Source: Acidobacteriota bacterium
Lineage (GTDB): Bacteria > Acidobacteriota > Vicinamibacteria > Vicinamibacterales > UBA2999
Direction: 5' to 3'
DNA length: 64,000 nucleotides
Assembly: GCA_947482665.1 (NCBI GenBank)
Contig: CANKJK010000010.1
Location: 84,510 to 148,509 of the forward strand
How positions within the stretch are numbered: the stretch's first letter is position 1; each line of letters starts with the position of its first letter. A program made the position numbers and the translations under genes. Of this stretch, positions 17,789-26,621 are shown piece by piece. The notes under the pieces were generated by a model, which worked only from the letters and a program-made list of their open reading frames with translations, was not told the origin of the DNA and did no database searches.

Positions 17789-19306
17789 CTAGTTGTAGTA
17801 CCGCTTCCGGCCGCCGCCCTGCGGCGGTTCGTCGTCGGGATCATCCGCCGGGGCCGGTCGCGAGGGCCGACGCGCTGGCGACTCGCCCGCGTGATAGCCG
17901 CGGTCTTCGCTCCGGCTGATCTTCTTGAGGGCATAGAGGCCCTCCAGAATGAAGTCGATACCCGCCGCCACGACCGGTTCAGGCGCGTGCGCGGGAATGC
18001 CGACCTGCTGCGTGAGTTCCACCAGGCCCTGCACCTGCTGGGCCGCGGCCACGATGTCTGTCGCGCCGGTCGTGTCGGTGAACTGGAGGCTGCCGCCGAG
18101 GTCGAACCACTCGATGACACGGTGCGTATCGAGGTGCGAGAGGTACCCATCGGCCACGGTGGCCACGGCCGCGCGGACCAGTTCCCGCGCGATCACTTCC
18201 GCGCCTTTGAGCTCACCTTCGTACTCGAGTTCGAACTTGCCGGTCATGGCGGGGAGGGCCGCATAGACATCCGTCACGCGCGCCGCCGCCACGGACTCGC
18301 CGCACGCCAGCGCGCGCCGCTCCGCATTGGAGGTCACATTCTCCAGCGCGGAAATCGGCAGCCGCTGGCTCACGCCCGACCGGCGGTCAACGCGGCGGTC
18401 CTGCCGCGCCTGGAACGCAATCTCCTCCACGACTTCGGCGACGAAGGTCGGGAGTTCCACGGGCGGGGCCCCACCCTCGCGCAGGATCCACGCCTCCTGC
18501 GCGGTGATGCTCATCGCGGCCTGTCGGCCCGGGGGGTAGTGGGTTCTGATTTCGGATCCGATGCGGTCCTTGAGCGGCGTGATGATCTTGCCGCGAGCCG
18601 TGTAGTCCTCGGGATTCGCCGTGAACGCCATCAGGACGTCGAGGGGCAGTCGAATGGGATACCCCTTAATCTGGACGTCGCCCTCCTGCAGGATGTTGAA
18701 GAGGCCTACCTGGATCTTGCCGGCCAGGTCGGGCAGTTCGTTGATGGCGAAGATGCCACGGTTGGCGCGGGGCAGCAGCCCATAGTGCATCGTCAAGTCG
18801 CTCGACAACTGGAGGCCCGAGCGCGCGGCCTTGATCGGATCGATATCGCCCACCATGTCGGCGATGGTGACGTCCGGCGTCGCCAGCTTCTCGACGTAGC
18901 GGGCGTCGCGCCCGAGCCACGCCACCGGCGTCGCGTCGCCCTCATTGGCGATGCGTGTCCGGCAGGCGCTGCACAGAGGGGCGAGCGGGTCGTCGTTGAT
19001 TTCGCAGCCCGGCATGACCGGCACCCACTCGTCGAGGAGGGTCGCCAACGCGCGCAGCAGCCGTGTTTTGGCCTGGCCCCTGAGACCCAGCAGGATGAAG
19101 TGGTGTTGCGAGAGCAGCGCGTTGACCACCTGGGGGATGACGGTGTCGTTGTACCCCACGATCCCCGGGAAGAGGGTCTCGCCGGACTTCAACCGCGCGA
19201 TCAGGTTGTCGCGCACCTCCTGTTGTACGCTGCGATGCGGAACGGCGCCGGATGCCACGGCGATCTTGAGAGCGCCAAGCGTCAACAAAGGCTGGAGGGT
19301 GGCCAT
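17789..19306 (-). CDS. MoxR/Mg-chelatase-like AAA+ ATPase
   Basis: A 505-residue AAA+ ATPase. The start at 19306 (MATLQPLL) is chosen because a TAAGAT -10 lies 7 nt upstream; codons before it are outside the likely transcript. The Walker A region reads GLRGQAKTR, with Ala where Gly normally precedes Lys-Thr. Walker B is IFAINELPDL, with Asn for the usual Asp. These look like family features rather than decay, because FTANPEDYTARGKIITPLKD and other motor segments are intact. A four-Cys pair (CEINDDPLAPLCSAC) suggests a zinc or structural site near residue 130. It is the first gene of a three-gene operon with VWA and LonN proteins. Confidence 0.85.
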   Translation of the reverse strand: MATLQPLLTLGALKIAVASGAVPHRSVQQEVRDNLIARLKSGETLFPGIVGYNDTVIPQVVNALLSQHHFILLGLRGQAKTRLLRALATLLDEWVPVMPGCEINDDPLAPLCSACRTRIANEGDATPVAWLGRDARYVEKLATPDVTIADMVGDIDPIKAARSGLQLSSDLTMHYGLLPRANRGIFAINELPDLAGKIQVGLFNILQEGDVQIKGYPIRLPLDVLMAFTANPEDYTARGKIITPLKDRIGSEIRTHYPPGRQAAMSITAQEAWILREGGAPPVELPTFVAEVVEEIAFQARQDRRVDRRSGVSQRLPISALENVTSNAERRALACGESVAAARVTDVYAALPAMTGKFELEYEGELKGAEVIARELVRAAVATVADGYLSHLDTHRVIEWFDLGGSLQFTDTTGATDIVAAAQQVQGLVELTQQVGIPAHAPEPVVAAGIDFILEGLYALKKISRSEDRGYHAGESPARRPSRPAPADDPDDEPPQGGGRKRYYN

Positions 19307-19313
19307 GCGGCTG

Positions 19314-19319
19314 ATCTTA
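19314..19319 (-). promoter_or_regulatory. -10 box of leaderless MoxR operon
   Basis: TAAGAT on the minus strand lies 7 nt before the ATG at 19306, with no Shine-Dalgarno between. Confidence 0.55.
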
Positions 19320-19363
19320 CCAGCCAGCCGAAACGCAGGACCGGCAGACATCATCGAGTATTC

Positions 19364-20158
19364 GTGGGCTTCTTCGACCATTCAGGACCTCTCGTCTTCG
19401 CCCATCGCGGGGGCCGCGCGCTGGCGCCGGAGAACACCCTTCTGGCGCTGGATGCGGGACTGCGGGCGGGTGCCGACGGACTCGAGTGCGATGTCCGTCT
19501 GTCCCGGGACGGTGTGCCGGTCGTGATCCATGACGCCATGGTCGACCGCACGACGAATGCCACCGGGCCGGTGCATGCGTACACGGCGGCGGAGCTGGCG
19601 CGGATGGATGCGGCCTGGCAATTCGAGCAGGAGGGGGGCTTCCCCTGGCGTGGGCAGGGCGTGGGTGTGCCCACCCTGTCCGAGGTGCTCGCGCGATATC
19701 GCGACTGTCGCCTGATCATCGAAATGAAGGATGACGTCCCGGAACTGGGTCAGGCGGTCGCCGCGCTGCTGAGGCGGGAGTCGTCGCGCGAGCGGTTCTG
19801 CGCAGCCGGGTTCGGCGCACGCCCAGTCCGCGCGCTGCGCCGTGAACTGCCCGATGTGGCCACCAGCGCGCACATGGCCGAGGTGCGCGCCGCGCTGTAT
19901 GGCTCGTGGGCGGGATGGCCGGTTCAGGGGCGCGGGTACGGGGGCTACCAGATTCCGGAAGTGCGCGGCGTCCTGCGTGTGGTCTCCAGGCGCTTCGTCC
20001 GGTTGGCCCACCGCGCGGGGCACAAAGTACAGGTCTGGACGGTCAATGCGGAGGAGGACATGCAGCGCCTGCTCGGCTGGGGGGTGGATGCCCTCATCAC
20101 GGATCGGCCCGACCTTGCCAGCCGCACCGTGCGCCGGGATGGGCCTGCTCCCGGGTGA
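19364..20158 (+). CDS. Glycerophosphodiester phosphodiesterase
   Basis: A 264-residue GDPD enzyme that hydrolyses glycerophosphodiesters to glycerol-3-phosphate and an alcohol. Metal and catalytic motifs are intact: FAHRGGRALAPENTLLAL (HRG...ENT), GLECDVRLSRDGVPVVIHD (ExD...HD) and LIIEMKDD. The C-terminus VQVWTVNAEEDMQRLLGWGV then DALITDRPD is canonical. The start is the GTG at 19364, a few residues before the first conserved strand; no signal peptide is seen, so a cytosolic enzyme is likely. It diverges from the MoxR operon with 57 bp between starts. Confidence 0.92.
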   Translation: MGFFDHSGPLVFAHRGGRALAPENTLLALDAGLRAGADGLECDVRLSRDGVPVVIHDAMVDRTTNATGPVHAYTAAELARMDAAWQFEQEGGFPWRGQGVGVPTLSEVLARYRDCRLIIEMKDDVPELGQAVAALLRRESSRERFCAAGFGARPVRALRRELPDVATSAHMAEVRAALYGSWAGWPVQGRGYGGYQIPEVRGVLRVVSRRFVRLAHRAGHKVQVWTVNAEEDMQRLLGWGVDALITDRPDLASRTVRRDGPAPG

Positions 20159-20190
20159 GCATGCGCCACAGATTCGTCGCGCCGTAGTCA

Positions 20191-20219
20191 TTGCACCGCC
20201 GGATGGCCTCCAGTAGCAT
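20191..20219 (+). promoter_or_regulatory. Sigma70-type promoter for cytochrome c gene
   Basis: TTGCAC (20191-20196), a 17-bp spacer and TAGCAT (20214-20219) form a good -35/-10 pair. The start point would fall near 20226, giving a leader of about 35 nt with a strong Shine-Dalgarno before the ATG at 20261. TCATTGCA occurs twice, overlapping the -35 and again just before the Shine-Dalgarno. Confidence 0.6.
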
Positions 20220-20260
20220 CAGCGCGGTTCCTGGACGTCCGGTCATTGCAGGAGGTAGAG

Positions 20261-20695
20261 ATGAAACGTATTGCTGTCTGTGCGGCGGTGTTGGTGATGA
20301 CGTGGGCGGGCGCCGTGAGCCAGGCTCAGGGGCTGAAGTCGGTTGAGGACTTCAGCAAGTGCATGAAGGCGATCGGCGGCGCCGTTGGCGGTGCCAGCAA
20401 GGCCATGCAGTCGGGTTCGATGGCCGACGCCAAGGCCGAGGTCACCAAAGCGAAGCAGTACATGGGCGCCGTGCAGGCGTTCTTCAAGGAAAAGGGGAAG
20501 GCTGATCCGGCAGGCCTCGCGGGCGATGCCATCGCGAAGCTCGGCGCGCTCGAAACCGCGCTCGGCGGGACCGATGCGGCCGCGGCCGGCGCGGCGTTCA
20601 AGGAGGCCGGTGCGGCCTGCGGCGCATGCCACAACAAGTACCGCGATCAGGACCCGACGACGAAGGCCTTCAGCTTCAAGCCCGGCGTGCTCTAG
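20261..20695 (+). CDS. Class II (c'/c556-like) cytochrome c
   Basis: A 144-residue periplasmic cytochrome. The ATG at 20261 has AGGAGG 5 nt upstream and opens a signal peptide (MKRIAVCAAVLVMTWAGAVS then QAQG). The mature protein is Ala/Lys-rich and helical, with one heme site CGACH at residues 120-124 close to the C-terminus, as in four-helix-bundle cytochromes. An extra Cys (C34) precedes the helices. It is similar in plan to the cytochrome at 10029-10457. The 3' end overlaps the convergent glycosylase gene by 20 bp. Confidence 0.85.
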   Translation: MKRIAVCAAVLVMTWAGAVSQAQGLKSVEDFSKCMKAIGGAVGGASKAMQSGSMADAKAEVTKAKQYMGAVQAFFKEKGKADPAGLAGDAIAKLGALETALGGTDAAAAGAAFKEAGAACGACHNKYRDQDPTTKAFSFKPGVL

Positions 20696-21491
20696 TCCGG
20701 GGTCGTCCAGTCGACGACGCCGGTGCCCGTCTGGTAGCGGGGCGTGCCCGTGACGCTCCGCTGCTCTCTCCCTCCTGAATCAGCTGCTTCGCCAGTTCGA
20801 AGACCTCCTCCATCATCGGCGCCGTCAGGCGGCCCGTGTTCGTGTTCTGCCGGCTGGGGTGGAAGCATCCGATGAGAAGCGGCTCTCCCGGTCCCAGATC
20901 ACACACGACGCCGTGTCCGAACGCCGGCCGCGGCCGCACGATGACACCGTGCGCCGCCGCCAGGCGCAGCCACGCGGAGAAGCCGATGCCACCAAGCGCG
21001 ACGACCACGCGCACCCGGGGGAGTTGCGCCACCTCCGCCGCCAGGTGAGGGAGGCAGCGCCGGATCTCCTCCGGCGTCGGCGTGTTGTCCGGCGGGGCAC
21101 AGCGGACGGCGGCGGCAATGTAGGCGTCAGTCAGGTGGAGGCCGTCGTCGCGGTGGTGCGACGTCGGCTGATTCGCGAATCCGGTTCGATGGAGCGCGGA
21201 CATCAGGAAGTCGCCCGAGCCGCCGATGCCGTCGCCCGTGAAGACACGGCCGGTCCGGTTGGCGCCATGGGCGGCCGGCGCCAGCCCTACGATGAGCAGG
21301 CGGGCCCGTGGATCTCCGAAGCCCGGCACGGGCTTCGCCCAGTAGACGTCGTCGCGGTAGGCCCGCTTCTTCTCCCGTCCGATGCGTTCGCCGTAGCTCC
21401 GCAATCTCGGACAGGCCGTGCACTGCACGATGACGCCATGAACGTGCGTCAGGCCTGCCGGCACCGCCGTGATTCGCAATCTTGTGCCCAT
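20676..21491 (-). CDS. Family 5 uracil-DNA glycosylase (UdgB-type)
   Basis: A 271-residue Fe-S uracil-DNA glycosylase that removes uracil and related bases from DNA. Motif A reads GLAPAAHGANRTGRVFTGDG, lacking the catalytic Asp/Asn of families 1 and 4, which is the family 5 signature. Motif B is HPSRQNTNTG. Cluster cysteines are visible in CTACPRL and in the VRCAPPDNTPTPEEIRRCLP region. The start at 21491 is chosen because conserved sequence begins soon after; a TATCTT box lies 12 nt upstream. The last 25 residues form a basic low-complexity tail, perhaps for DNA contact. Confidence 0.92.
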   Translation of the reverse strand: MGTRLRITAVPAGLTHVHGVIVQCTACPRLRSYGERIGREKKRAYRDDVYWAKPVPGFGDPRARLLIVGLAPAAHGANRTGRVFTGDGIGGSGDFLMSALHRTGFANQPTSHHRDDGLHLTDAYIAAAVRCAPPDNTPTPEEIRRCLPHLAAEVAQLPRVRVVVALGGIGFSAWLRLAAAHGVIVRPRPAFGHGVVCDLGPGEPLLIGCFHPSRQNTNTGRLTAPMMEEVFELAKQLIQEGESSGASRARPATRRAPASSTGRPRTRARRA

Positions 21492-21557
21492 GGTCCGGCA
21501 GCTAAGATAGCGGAAGAATCCAGCCGGCTCGAGGCCCCAGGGGAGAGATGATCGCGT

Positions 21558-24236
21558 ATGCGTAATCCGGTTCCGACTGATCCCGCTGAGATTGAAGCCC
21601 TCGAGACCCGCGAGTGGCTCGATTCCCTCGATTACGTGCTGCAGCACGGCGGGCCGGTCCGCGTCGGCAGGCTGCTGCATGAGTTGGCGGTGCATGCGCA
21701 GGAGGCTGGGGTTCGTTTGCCCTTCACGGCGGCTACGCCGTACCTCAACACGATCCCCGCCGACCAGCAGCCCCCGCTGCCAGGCAGCCGCGAGATTGAA
21801 CGCCGGATTAAAAGCCTTGTTCGCTGGAATGCGTTGGCGATGGTGGTGCGGGCCAATCGGACGGAAGACGGGATCGGCGGCCACATTTCCACGTTCGCAT
21901 CGTCAGCGACCCTCTACGAGGTCGGGTTCAATCACTTCTTCCACGGGAAGGGTGACCACAACGATCAGGACCTGGTGTTCTTCCAGGGACACGGTGCGCC
22001 CGGGATCTACGCACGTGCGTTTCTCGAAGGACGCCTCACGGTGCAGCAGCTCGAGAACTTCCGGCGTGAACTGAAGCCGGGCGGCGGACTCTCGTCCTAT
22101 CCGCATCCCTGGCTCATGCCCGACTTCTGGGAGTTCCCGACGGTCTCGATGGGACTCGGTCCCCTCACCGCGATCTATCAGGCGCGGTTCATGCGCTATC
22201 TCGAGGACCGTGGCTTGAAGGCGCCGGGGAAGGCCAAGGTCTGGGCCTTTCTGGGTGACGGCGAGACCGACGAGCCTGAGGCCCTCGGCGCCATTACGCT
22301 GGCCTCTCGCGAACGGCTCGACAACCTGATCTTCGTGATCAACTGCAACCTGCAGCGGCTGGATGGTCCGGTGCGCGGCAACGGCCAGATCATCCCGGAG
22401 CTGGAAGCCGCCTTCCGCGGCGCAGGCTGGAACGTCATCAAGGTCATCTGGGGCTCGGAGTGGGATCCGCTGCTCGCCAAGGATCACGACGGGCTGCTGG
22501 TCACGCGCATGGGCGAAGTGGTGGACGGCGAATACCAGAAGTACGCCGTATCGTCAGGCGCCTACATCCGCGAGCACTTCTGGGGCAAGGATCCCCGGTT
22601 ACTGGAGATGGTGAGTCATCTCTCGGATGATCAGCTCAAGAAGCTGTCGCTCGGGGGCCACGACCCGGTGAAGGTGTTCGCGGCCTACGACGCAGCCGTG
22701 CGGCACACGGGCCAGCCGACCGTGATCCTGGCCCGCACGATCAAGGGCTACGGCATCGGCGAGGCTGGTGAGGGCAAGAACATCACCCACCAGCAGAAGA
22801 AGTTGAACGAAGTCGAGCTCCGCGCGTTCCGGTCCCGGTTCGGCGTGCCCATCTCCGACGACGACATCGCCAACGCGCCCTTCTACCTGCCGTCTCCCGA
22901 CAGTCCCGAGGCCCGCTACATTCAGGAGCGGCGTGCCGAGCTTGGCGGGTTCGTGCCCAGCCGCACGGTGACGGCGCCACCCCTGGTGCTCGAGACGCTG
23001 CCCGAGGTCTTCACCGAGTTCCACGACGGCACGCCCGACCGCAAGGCCTCGACGACGATGGCGTTTGTCCGGATGCTGGCGAAGCTGCTCAAGGATCCGG
23101 AGATCGGCAAGCTGGTCGTCCCGATCGTGCCGGATGAGGCGCGGACCTTCGGCATGGAGCCTCTCTTTCGTCAGGTCGGCATCTATTCGCACGTCGGCCA
23201 ACTCTACGAGCCGGTCGACAGCGACACGCTCCTCTATTACAAGGAGGCGCGCGACGGACAGATCCTGGAAGAGGGCATCAACGAGGCCGGCTCGCTGTCG
23301 TCGTTCGTGTCGGCAGGGACGGCCTACGCCACGCACGGCGTGAATACGATTCCCTTCTTCATCTTCTATTCGATGTTCGGGATGCAGCGCGTCGGAGACC
23401 TGGTGTGGCTCGCGGCGGACTCGCGGACCCGCGGGTTCCTGCTCGGCGGCACGTCGGGCCGGACGACGCTGGCTGGAGAGGGGCTGCAGCACCAGGACGG
23501 CCACAGCCACTTGCTGGCGAGCGCCGTGCCGAACCTGATTGCCTACGATCCGGCCTTTGCCTATGAGATTGCCGTCATCGTCGAGGACGGCATCCGGCGG
23601 ATGTACAAGGAGCAGGAGAGCGTCTTCTACTACATCACTGTGATGAACGAGCAGTACGAGCAGCCGGCCATGCCGCCGGGAGTGCGCGAGGACATCCTCC
23701 GTGGGCTCTACCGCTTCCGTCCGGCGTCGGGCCCGGCCGCGCACCGGGCGCAACTGGTCGGCAGCGGCGCCATTCTGCTCGAAGTGCTCAAGGCGCAGGC
23801 GATACTCGCGTCCGACTACGGTGTGTCGGCGGATGTGTGGAGCGCGACCAGCTATACCGAACTGGCCCGTAACGCCACCGATGTGGCGCGTTGGAACCGG
23901 TTGCATCCAGGTGAGACGCCGCGCCTCTCTCACATCGAACACTGCCTGGCTGCGACGGACGGCGTCATCGTGGCCGCCTCCGACTACGTGAAGGCGTTGC
24001 CGGACACGCTGGGCCGCTGGCTGGACCGGTCGGTGACGACGCTGGGTACCGATGGCTTCGGGCGCAGTGATGGGCGTGCGGGGCTGCGGGACTTCTTCGA
24101 GGTGGATGCCCGGCATGTGGTGATCGCGACGCTGGCTGCTCTGGCCCGTGCCGGTGAGCTCGATGTCGTTGTGGTGACAAAGGCCATGCAGGGCTTTGGC
24201 ATCGAGTCCGACCGTCCCAATCCGGCGGTGTCATGA
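21558..24236 (+). CDS. aceE: Pyruvate dehydrogenase E1 component, homodimeric
   Basis: AceE decarboxylates pyruvate with thiamine diphosphate and transfers the acetyl group to the lipoyl arm of E2. The 892-residue length is normal. The ThDP motif is visible as GDGETDEPEALGAITLASRE followed by NCNLQRLDGPVRGN, and other family segments include HGKGDHNDQDLVFFQGHGAPG, ILARTIKGYGIGEAGEG and FYYITVMNEQYEQPAMP. The stop overlaps the aceF start by 4 bp (ATGA). The E3 subunit (lpd) is not in the window. Lipoyl synthase, needed for E2, is encoded just beyond aceF on the other strand. Confidence 0.97.
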   Translation: MRNPVPTDPAEIEALETREWLDSLDYVLQHGGPVRVGRLLHELAVHAQEAGVRLPFTAATPYLNTIPADQQPPLPGSREIERRIKSLVRWNALAMVVRANRTEDGIGGHISTFASSATLYEVGFNHFFHGKGDHNDQDLVFFQGHGAPGIYARAFLEGRLTVQQLENFRRELKPGGGLSSYPHPWLMPDFWEFPTVSMGLGPLTAIYQARFMRYLEDRGLKAPGKAKVWAFLGDGETDEPEALGAITLASRERLDNLIFVINCNLQRLDGPVRGNGQIIPELEAAFRGAGWNVIKVIWGSEWDPLLAKDHDGLLVTRMGEVVDGEYQKYAVSSGAYIREHFWGKDPRLLEMVSHLSDDQLKKLSLGGHDPVKVFAAYDAAVRHTGQPTVILARTIKGYGIGEAGEGKNITHQQKKLNEVELRAFRSRFGVPISDDDIANAPFYLPSPDSPEARYIQERRAELGGFVPSRTVTAPPLVLETLPEVFTEFHDGTPDRKASTTMAFVRMLAKLLKDPEIGKLVVPIVPDEARTFGMEPLFRQVGIYSHVGQLYEPVDSDTLLYYKEARDGQILEEGINEAGSLSSFVSAGTAYATHGVNTIPFFIFYSMFGMQRVGDLVWLAADSRTRGFLLGGTSGRTTLAGEGLQHQDGHSHLLASAVPNLIAYDPAFAYEIAVIVEDGIRRMYKEQESVFYYITVMNEQYEQPAMPPGVREDILRGLYRFRPASGPAAHRAQLVGSGAILLEVLKAQAILASDYGVSADVWSATSYTELARNATDVARWNRLHPGETPRLSHIEHCLAATDGVIVAASDYVKALPDTLGRWLDRSVTTLGTDGFGRSDGRAGLRDFFEVDARHVVIATLAALARAGELDVVVVTKAMQGFGIESDRPNPAVS

Positions 24237-25522
24237 CCGTGTTCCTGCTTCCTGCACTGGGCGAGAACGTCGCGGCCGGGGTCGTCGCGCGGGTGCTCGT
24301 GCGGGTGGGCGAGACCCTCGCGAAGGATCAGGGCGTCGTCGAACTGGAGACGGACAAGGCGACGGTCGAAGTGCCGTCCACCGTCGCCGGCGTGGTGCGG
24401 TCCATTGCCATCAAGCCGGGGGACCGTGTCCAGGCCGGGGCCCTGGTGCTCGAGGTCGACGGTGACGCCGGTGTGGCGGTGACGGCGCCTGCCGCGCCGG
24501 CGGTTCCTGCCGCCCGCTCACACGCTGCGCCGGCGGCTGTGGCCCCTCTGCCCGAGCCCGTCGCCGACGTGCCATCGCCCCTGCGGGTCTCAGTACCTGC
24601 GCAGGGGAGAGGCCCGATCGCGCCGGCCTCGCCACGGGTGCGCCGTCTGGCTCGGGAGATTGGTGTTGATGTCCTGGCCGTCGATGGCAACGGTCCGGAA
24701 GGCCGCATCACCCAGCATGACGTTAAGTCGCACGCCGCTCGGGCGTTCTCGGCATTAGTGGCGTCGGCGGGATCTCACGCGCCATCGGCCTCGCGGGACC
24801 TGCCGGATCTTTCACGATGGGGTGCCGTCGAGCGACAGCCGATGTCGAGTGTGCGTCGGGCGACGGCCGTCCACCTGGCGCAAGCCTGGGCAACGGTGCC
24901 ACAGGTGACGCAGGCCGACAAGGCTGACATCACGGAGCTTGAGGCGGTTCGCAAGCGGCTCGCGCCCGATGTGGAGGCGCAGGGTGGCAAGCTGACGATG
25001 ACGGCGATTCTGGTGAAAGTGCTCGCGGCTGCGGTGCGGCAGTTTCCCCAGTTCAACGCCTGTGTGGATATGGCCGCCGAGCAGGTCGTGTTCCGGCAGT
25101 ACGTCAACGTCGGCGTCGCGGTCGAGACGGACCGCGGCCTCCTGGTACCGGTGGTGAAGGATGCGGATCGCAAGGGGCTCGGTGCGATCGCCGTTGAGGT
25201 TCAGGCGCTGGCGGTGAAGGCGCGCGACCGGAAGCTGAGTCTGGACGAGATGAGTGGCGGCGGCATCAGTATCTCGAACCTGGGTGGCATCGGCGGGACG
25301 CACTTCACGCCCATCGTGAACTGGCCCGAGGTGGCGATTCTCGGCGTGTCGCGCGGCGCGATGGAGCCCGTCTATCGGAACGGGGCGTTCGAGCCCCGCT
25401 TGATGCTGCCGCTCTCGCTGTCCTACGACCACCGCCTCATCGACGGGGCGGACGGCATTCGCTTTCTGCGCTGGATCTCTGAGACGCTCGAAGCACCGCA
25501 CCGGTTGGCCTTGATTTCGTAG
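24233..25522 (+). CDS. aceF: Dihydrolipoamide acetyltransferase (E2) of pyruvate dehydrogenase
   Basis: A 429-residue E2 with one lipoyl domain (residues 1-75; lipoylated Lys42 in ELETDKATVEVPS), an Ala/Pro-rich hinge, an E3/E1-binding domain at about 125-165 (ASPRVRRLAREIGVDVLAVD) and a C-terminal catalytic domain with the SYDHRLIDGADG active-site motif (HxxxDG). It shuttles the acetyl group to CoA. Many E2 partners of AceE-type E1 have two or three lipoyl domains; one is at the short end. It overlaps aceE by 4 bp and is surely co-translated. Confidence 0.95.
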   Translation: MTVFLLPALGENVAAGVVARVLVRVGETLAKDQGVVELETDKATVEVPSTVAGVVRSIAIKPGDRVQAGALVLEVDGDAGVAVTAPAAPAVPAARSHAAPAAVAPLPEPVADVPSPLRVSVPAQGRGPIAPASPRVRRLAREIGVDVLAVDGNGPEGRITQHDVKSHAARAFSALVASAGSHAPSASRDLPDLSRWGAVERQPMSSVRRATAVHLAQAWATVPQVTQADKADITELEAVRKRLAPDVEAQGGKLTMTAILVKVLAAAVRQFPQFNACVDMAAEQVVFRQYVNVGVAVETDRGLLVPVVKDADRKGLGAIAVEVQALAVKARDRKLSLDEMSGGGISISNLGGIGGTHFTPIVNWPEVAILGVSRGAMEPVYRNGAFEPRLMLPLSLSYDHRLIDGADGIRFLRWISETLEAPHRLALIS

Positions 25523-25552
25523 CCGGTGGCCTGTGGACGGGGCAGTGCGATG

Positions 25553-25650
25553 CCCCGGGGCGAGGGGCCGTTCCAGCACGACTGAAGTGAACGAGCCAAG
25601 TGCGTGTTACAGGCGCCCGCGGAGCGCAGGAACGGCCCCTCGTTCCGGGG
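25553..25650. repeat. Long palindromic repeat, copy A
   Basis: Two 22-bp arms (25553-25574 and 25629-25650) are complementary at 20 of 22 positions and enclose a 54-base core. Read on the minus strand, the core begins TGCGCTCCGCGGGCGC and ends CTTCAGTCGTGCT. The same core, with about 80 percent identity by eye, lies between unrelated arms at 62823-62952. The copy fills the gap between the convergent aceF and lipA genes. No coding potential is seen. It could be a REP/MITE-like element or a structured RNA. Confidence 0.75.
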
Positions 25651-25668
25651 TGTCGAGCTGCCGGACAA

Positions 25669-26571
25669 CTACCGGCTGACGGCGGCTTCGTGCGCGTCGG
25701 CCTGTTCGTGCGCGTGGTAGGAGCTGCGCACCAGCGGACCTGACTCCACATGCGTGAAGCCCAGCGCCATCGCCTGCGCCTTGAGCTCCGCGAATTCATC
25801 CGGGTGGTAGTAGCGGATCATCGGCGTGTGCGCCGCACTCGGCCGCAGATACTGACCGATCGTCAGGATCTGGACGCCGACCTTCCGGAGGTCGCCAAAT
25901 ACCTGCAGGATCTCGTCCCGCTCCTCGCCGAGGCCAACCATGATGCCCGTCTTCGTGGCGATGTGCGGCGCATAGGTGCGTGAGCGGTCGAGCAGTTCGA
26001 GTGAGCGAGGATAGCGGCCGCCCGAGCGCGCCATGCGATAGAGTCGCGGCACGGTCTCGATGTTGTGGTTGAGCACATCAGGGCCGGCGTCAAGCACGGT
26101 CTTGAGCGGTGCTTCCTTGCCCTGGAAATCCGGAATCAGCACTTCGATGCGGCACTCGGGACGCTGCGCACGCGTCCGCTGGATCGTGTCCGCGAAGATG
26201 GCGGCGCCGCCGTCGGGGAGGTCGTCGCGATCGACGGATGTGATGACCGCGTGCTTGAGCGCCATCGAGACGATCGCGTGGGCGACGCGTCTCGGCTCGT
26301 CCAGGTCAGTCACCACGGGCTTGCCGTGCGCCACCGCGCAGTACGTGCAGGCGCGCGTACAGATGTCCCCCAGAATCATGAACGTCGCTGTGCCGTGATG
26401 CCAGCACTCGCCGATGTTCGGGCAGTGGGCGTCCTCGCACACGGTGTTGAGCTTCAGGTCCGCCATGATCGACTTCAGGCGGATGAAGTTCTCCGAACCC
26501 GGGGCGCGGACCTTCAGCCAGGCCGGCTTGGCCTCCCGCGGCCGAACGAAGTTCAGGGGCGCTTCGTGCAT
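25669..26571 (-). CDS. lipA: Lipoyl synthase
   Basis: LipA inserts two sulfurs into octanoyl groups on E2 and H proteins to make lipoate. The 300-residue protein shows the auxiliary-cluster motif at Cys45, Cys50 and Cys56 (CEDAHCPNIGEC) and the radical SAM motif at Cys71, Cys75 and Cys78 (CTRACTYC). MVGLGEERDEI and ILTIGQYLRPS are also typical. The ATG at 26571 lacks a Shine-Dalgarno; a TACACT box 7 nt upstream suggests a leaderless mRNA. Its position beside aceEF fits its role in E2 maturation. Confidence 0.97.
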   Translation of the reverse strand: MHEAPLNFVRPREAKPAWLKVRAPGSENFIRLKSIMADLKLNTVCEDAHCPNIGECWHHGTATFMILGDICTRACTYCAVAHGKPVVTDLDEPRRVAHAIVSMALKHAVITSVDRDDLPDGGAAIFADTIQRTRAQRPECRIEVLIPDFQGKEAPLKTVLDAGPDVLNHNIETVPRLYRMARSGGRYPRSLELLDRSRTYAPHIATKTGIMVGLGEERDEILQVFGDLRKVGVQILTIGQYLRPSAAHTPMIRYYHPDEFAELKAQAMALGFTHVESGPLVRSSYHAHEQADAHEAAVSR

Positions 26572-26578
26572 TGGCTCT

Positions 26579-26584
26579 AGTGTA
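26579..26584 (-). promoter_or_regulatory. -10 box of leaderless lipA
   Basis: TACACT on the minus strand, 7 nt before the lipA ATG. It is back to back with the TATGAT box of the divergent gene within a 50-bp gap. Confidence 0.55.
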
Positions 26585-26607
26585 CCTGACGCCCTGTGGG
26601 GCTCGGC

Positions 26608-26613
26608 TATGAT
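26608..26613 (+). promoter_or_regulatory. -10 box of leaderless UPF0173 gene
   Basis: TATGAT lies 8 nt before the ATG at 26622. CTGACG at 26586-26591 is a possible -35 with a 16-bp spacer. Confidence 0.6.
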
Positions 26614-26621
26614 CGGCCCCC

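Noticed and set aside
17777..19363. Open frame fused in front of the GDPD gene
   Set aside because: The upstream part is antisense to the MoxR-like gene and has no domain; the GDPD family starts near 19364.
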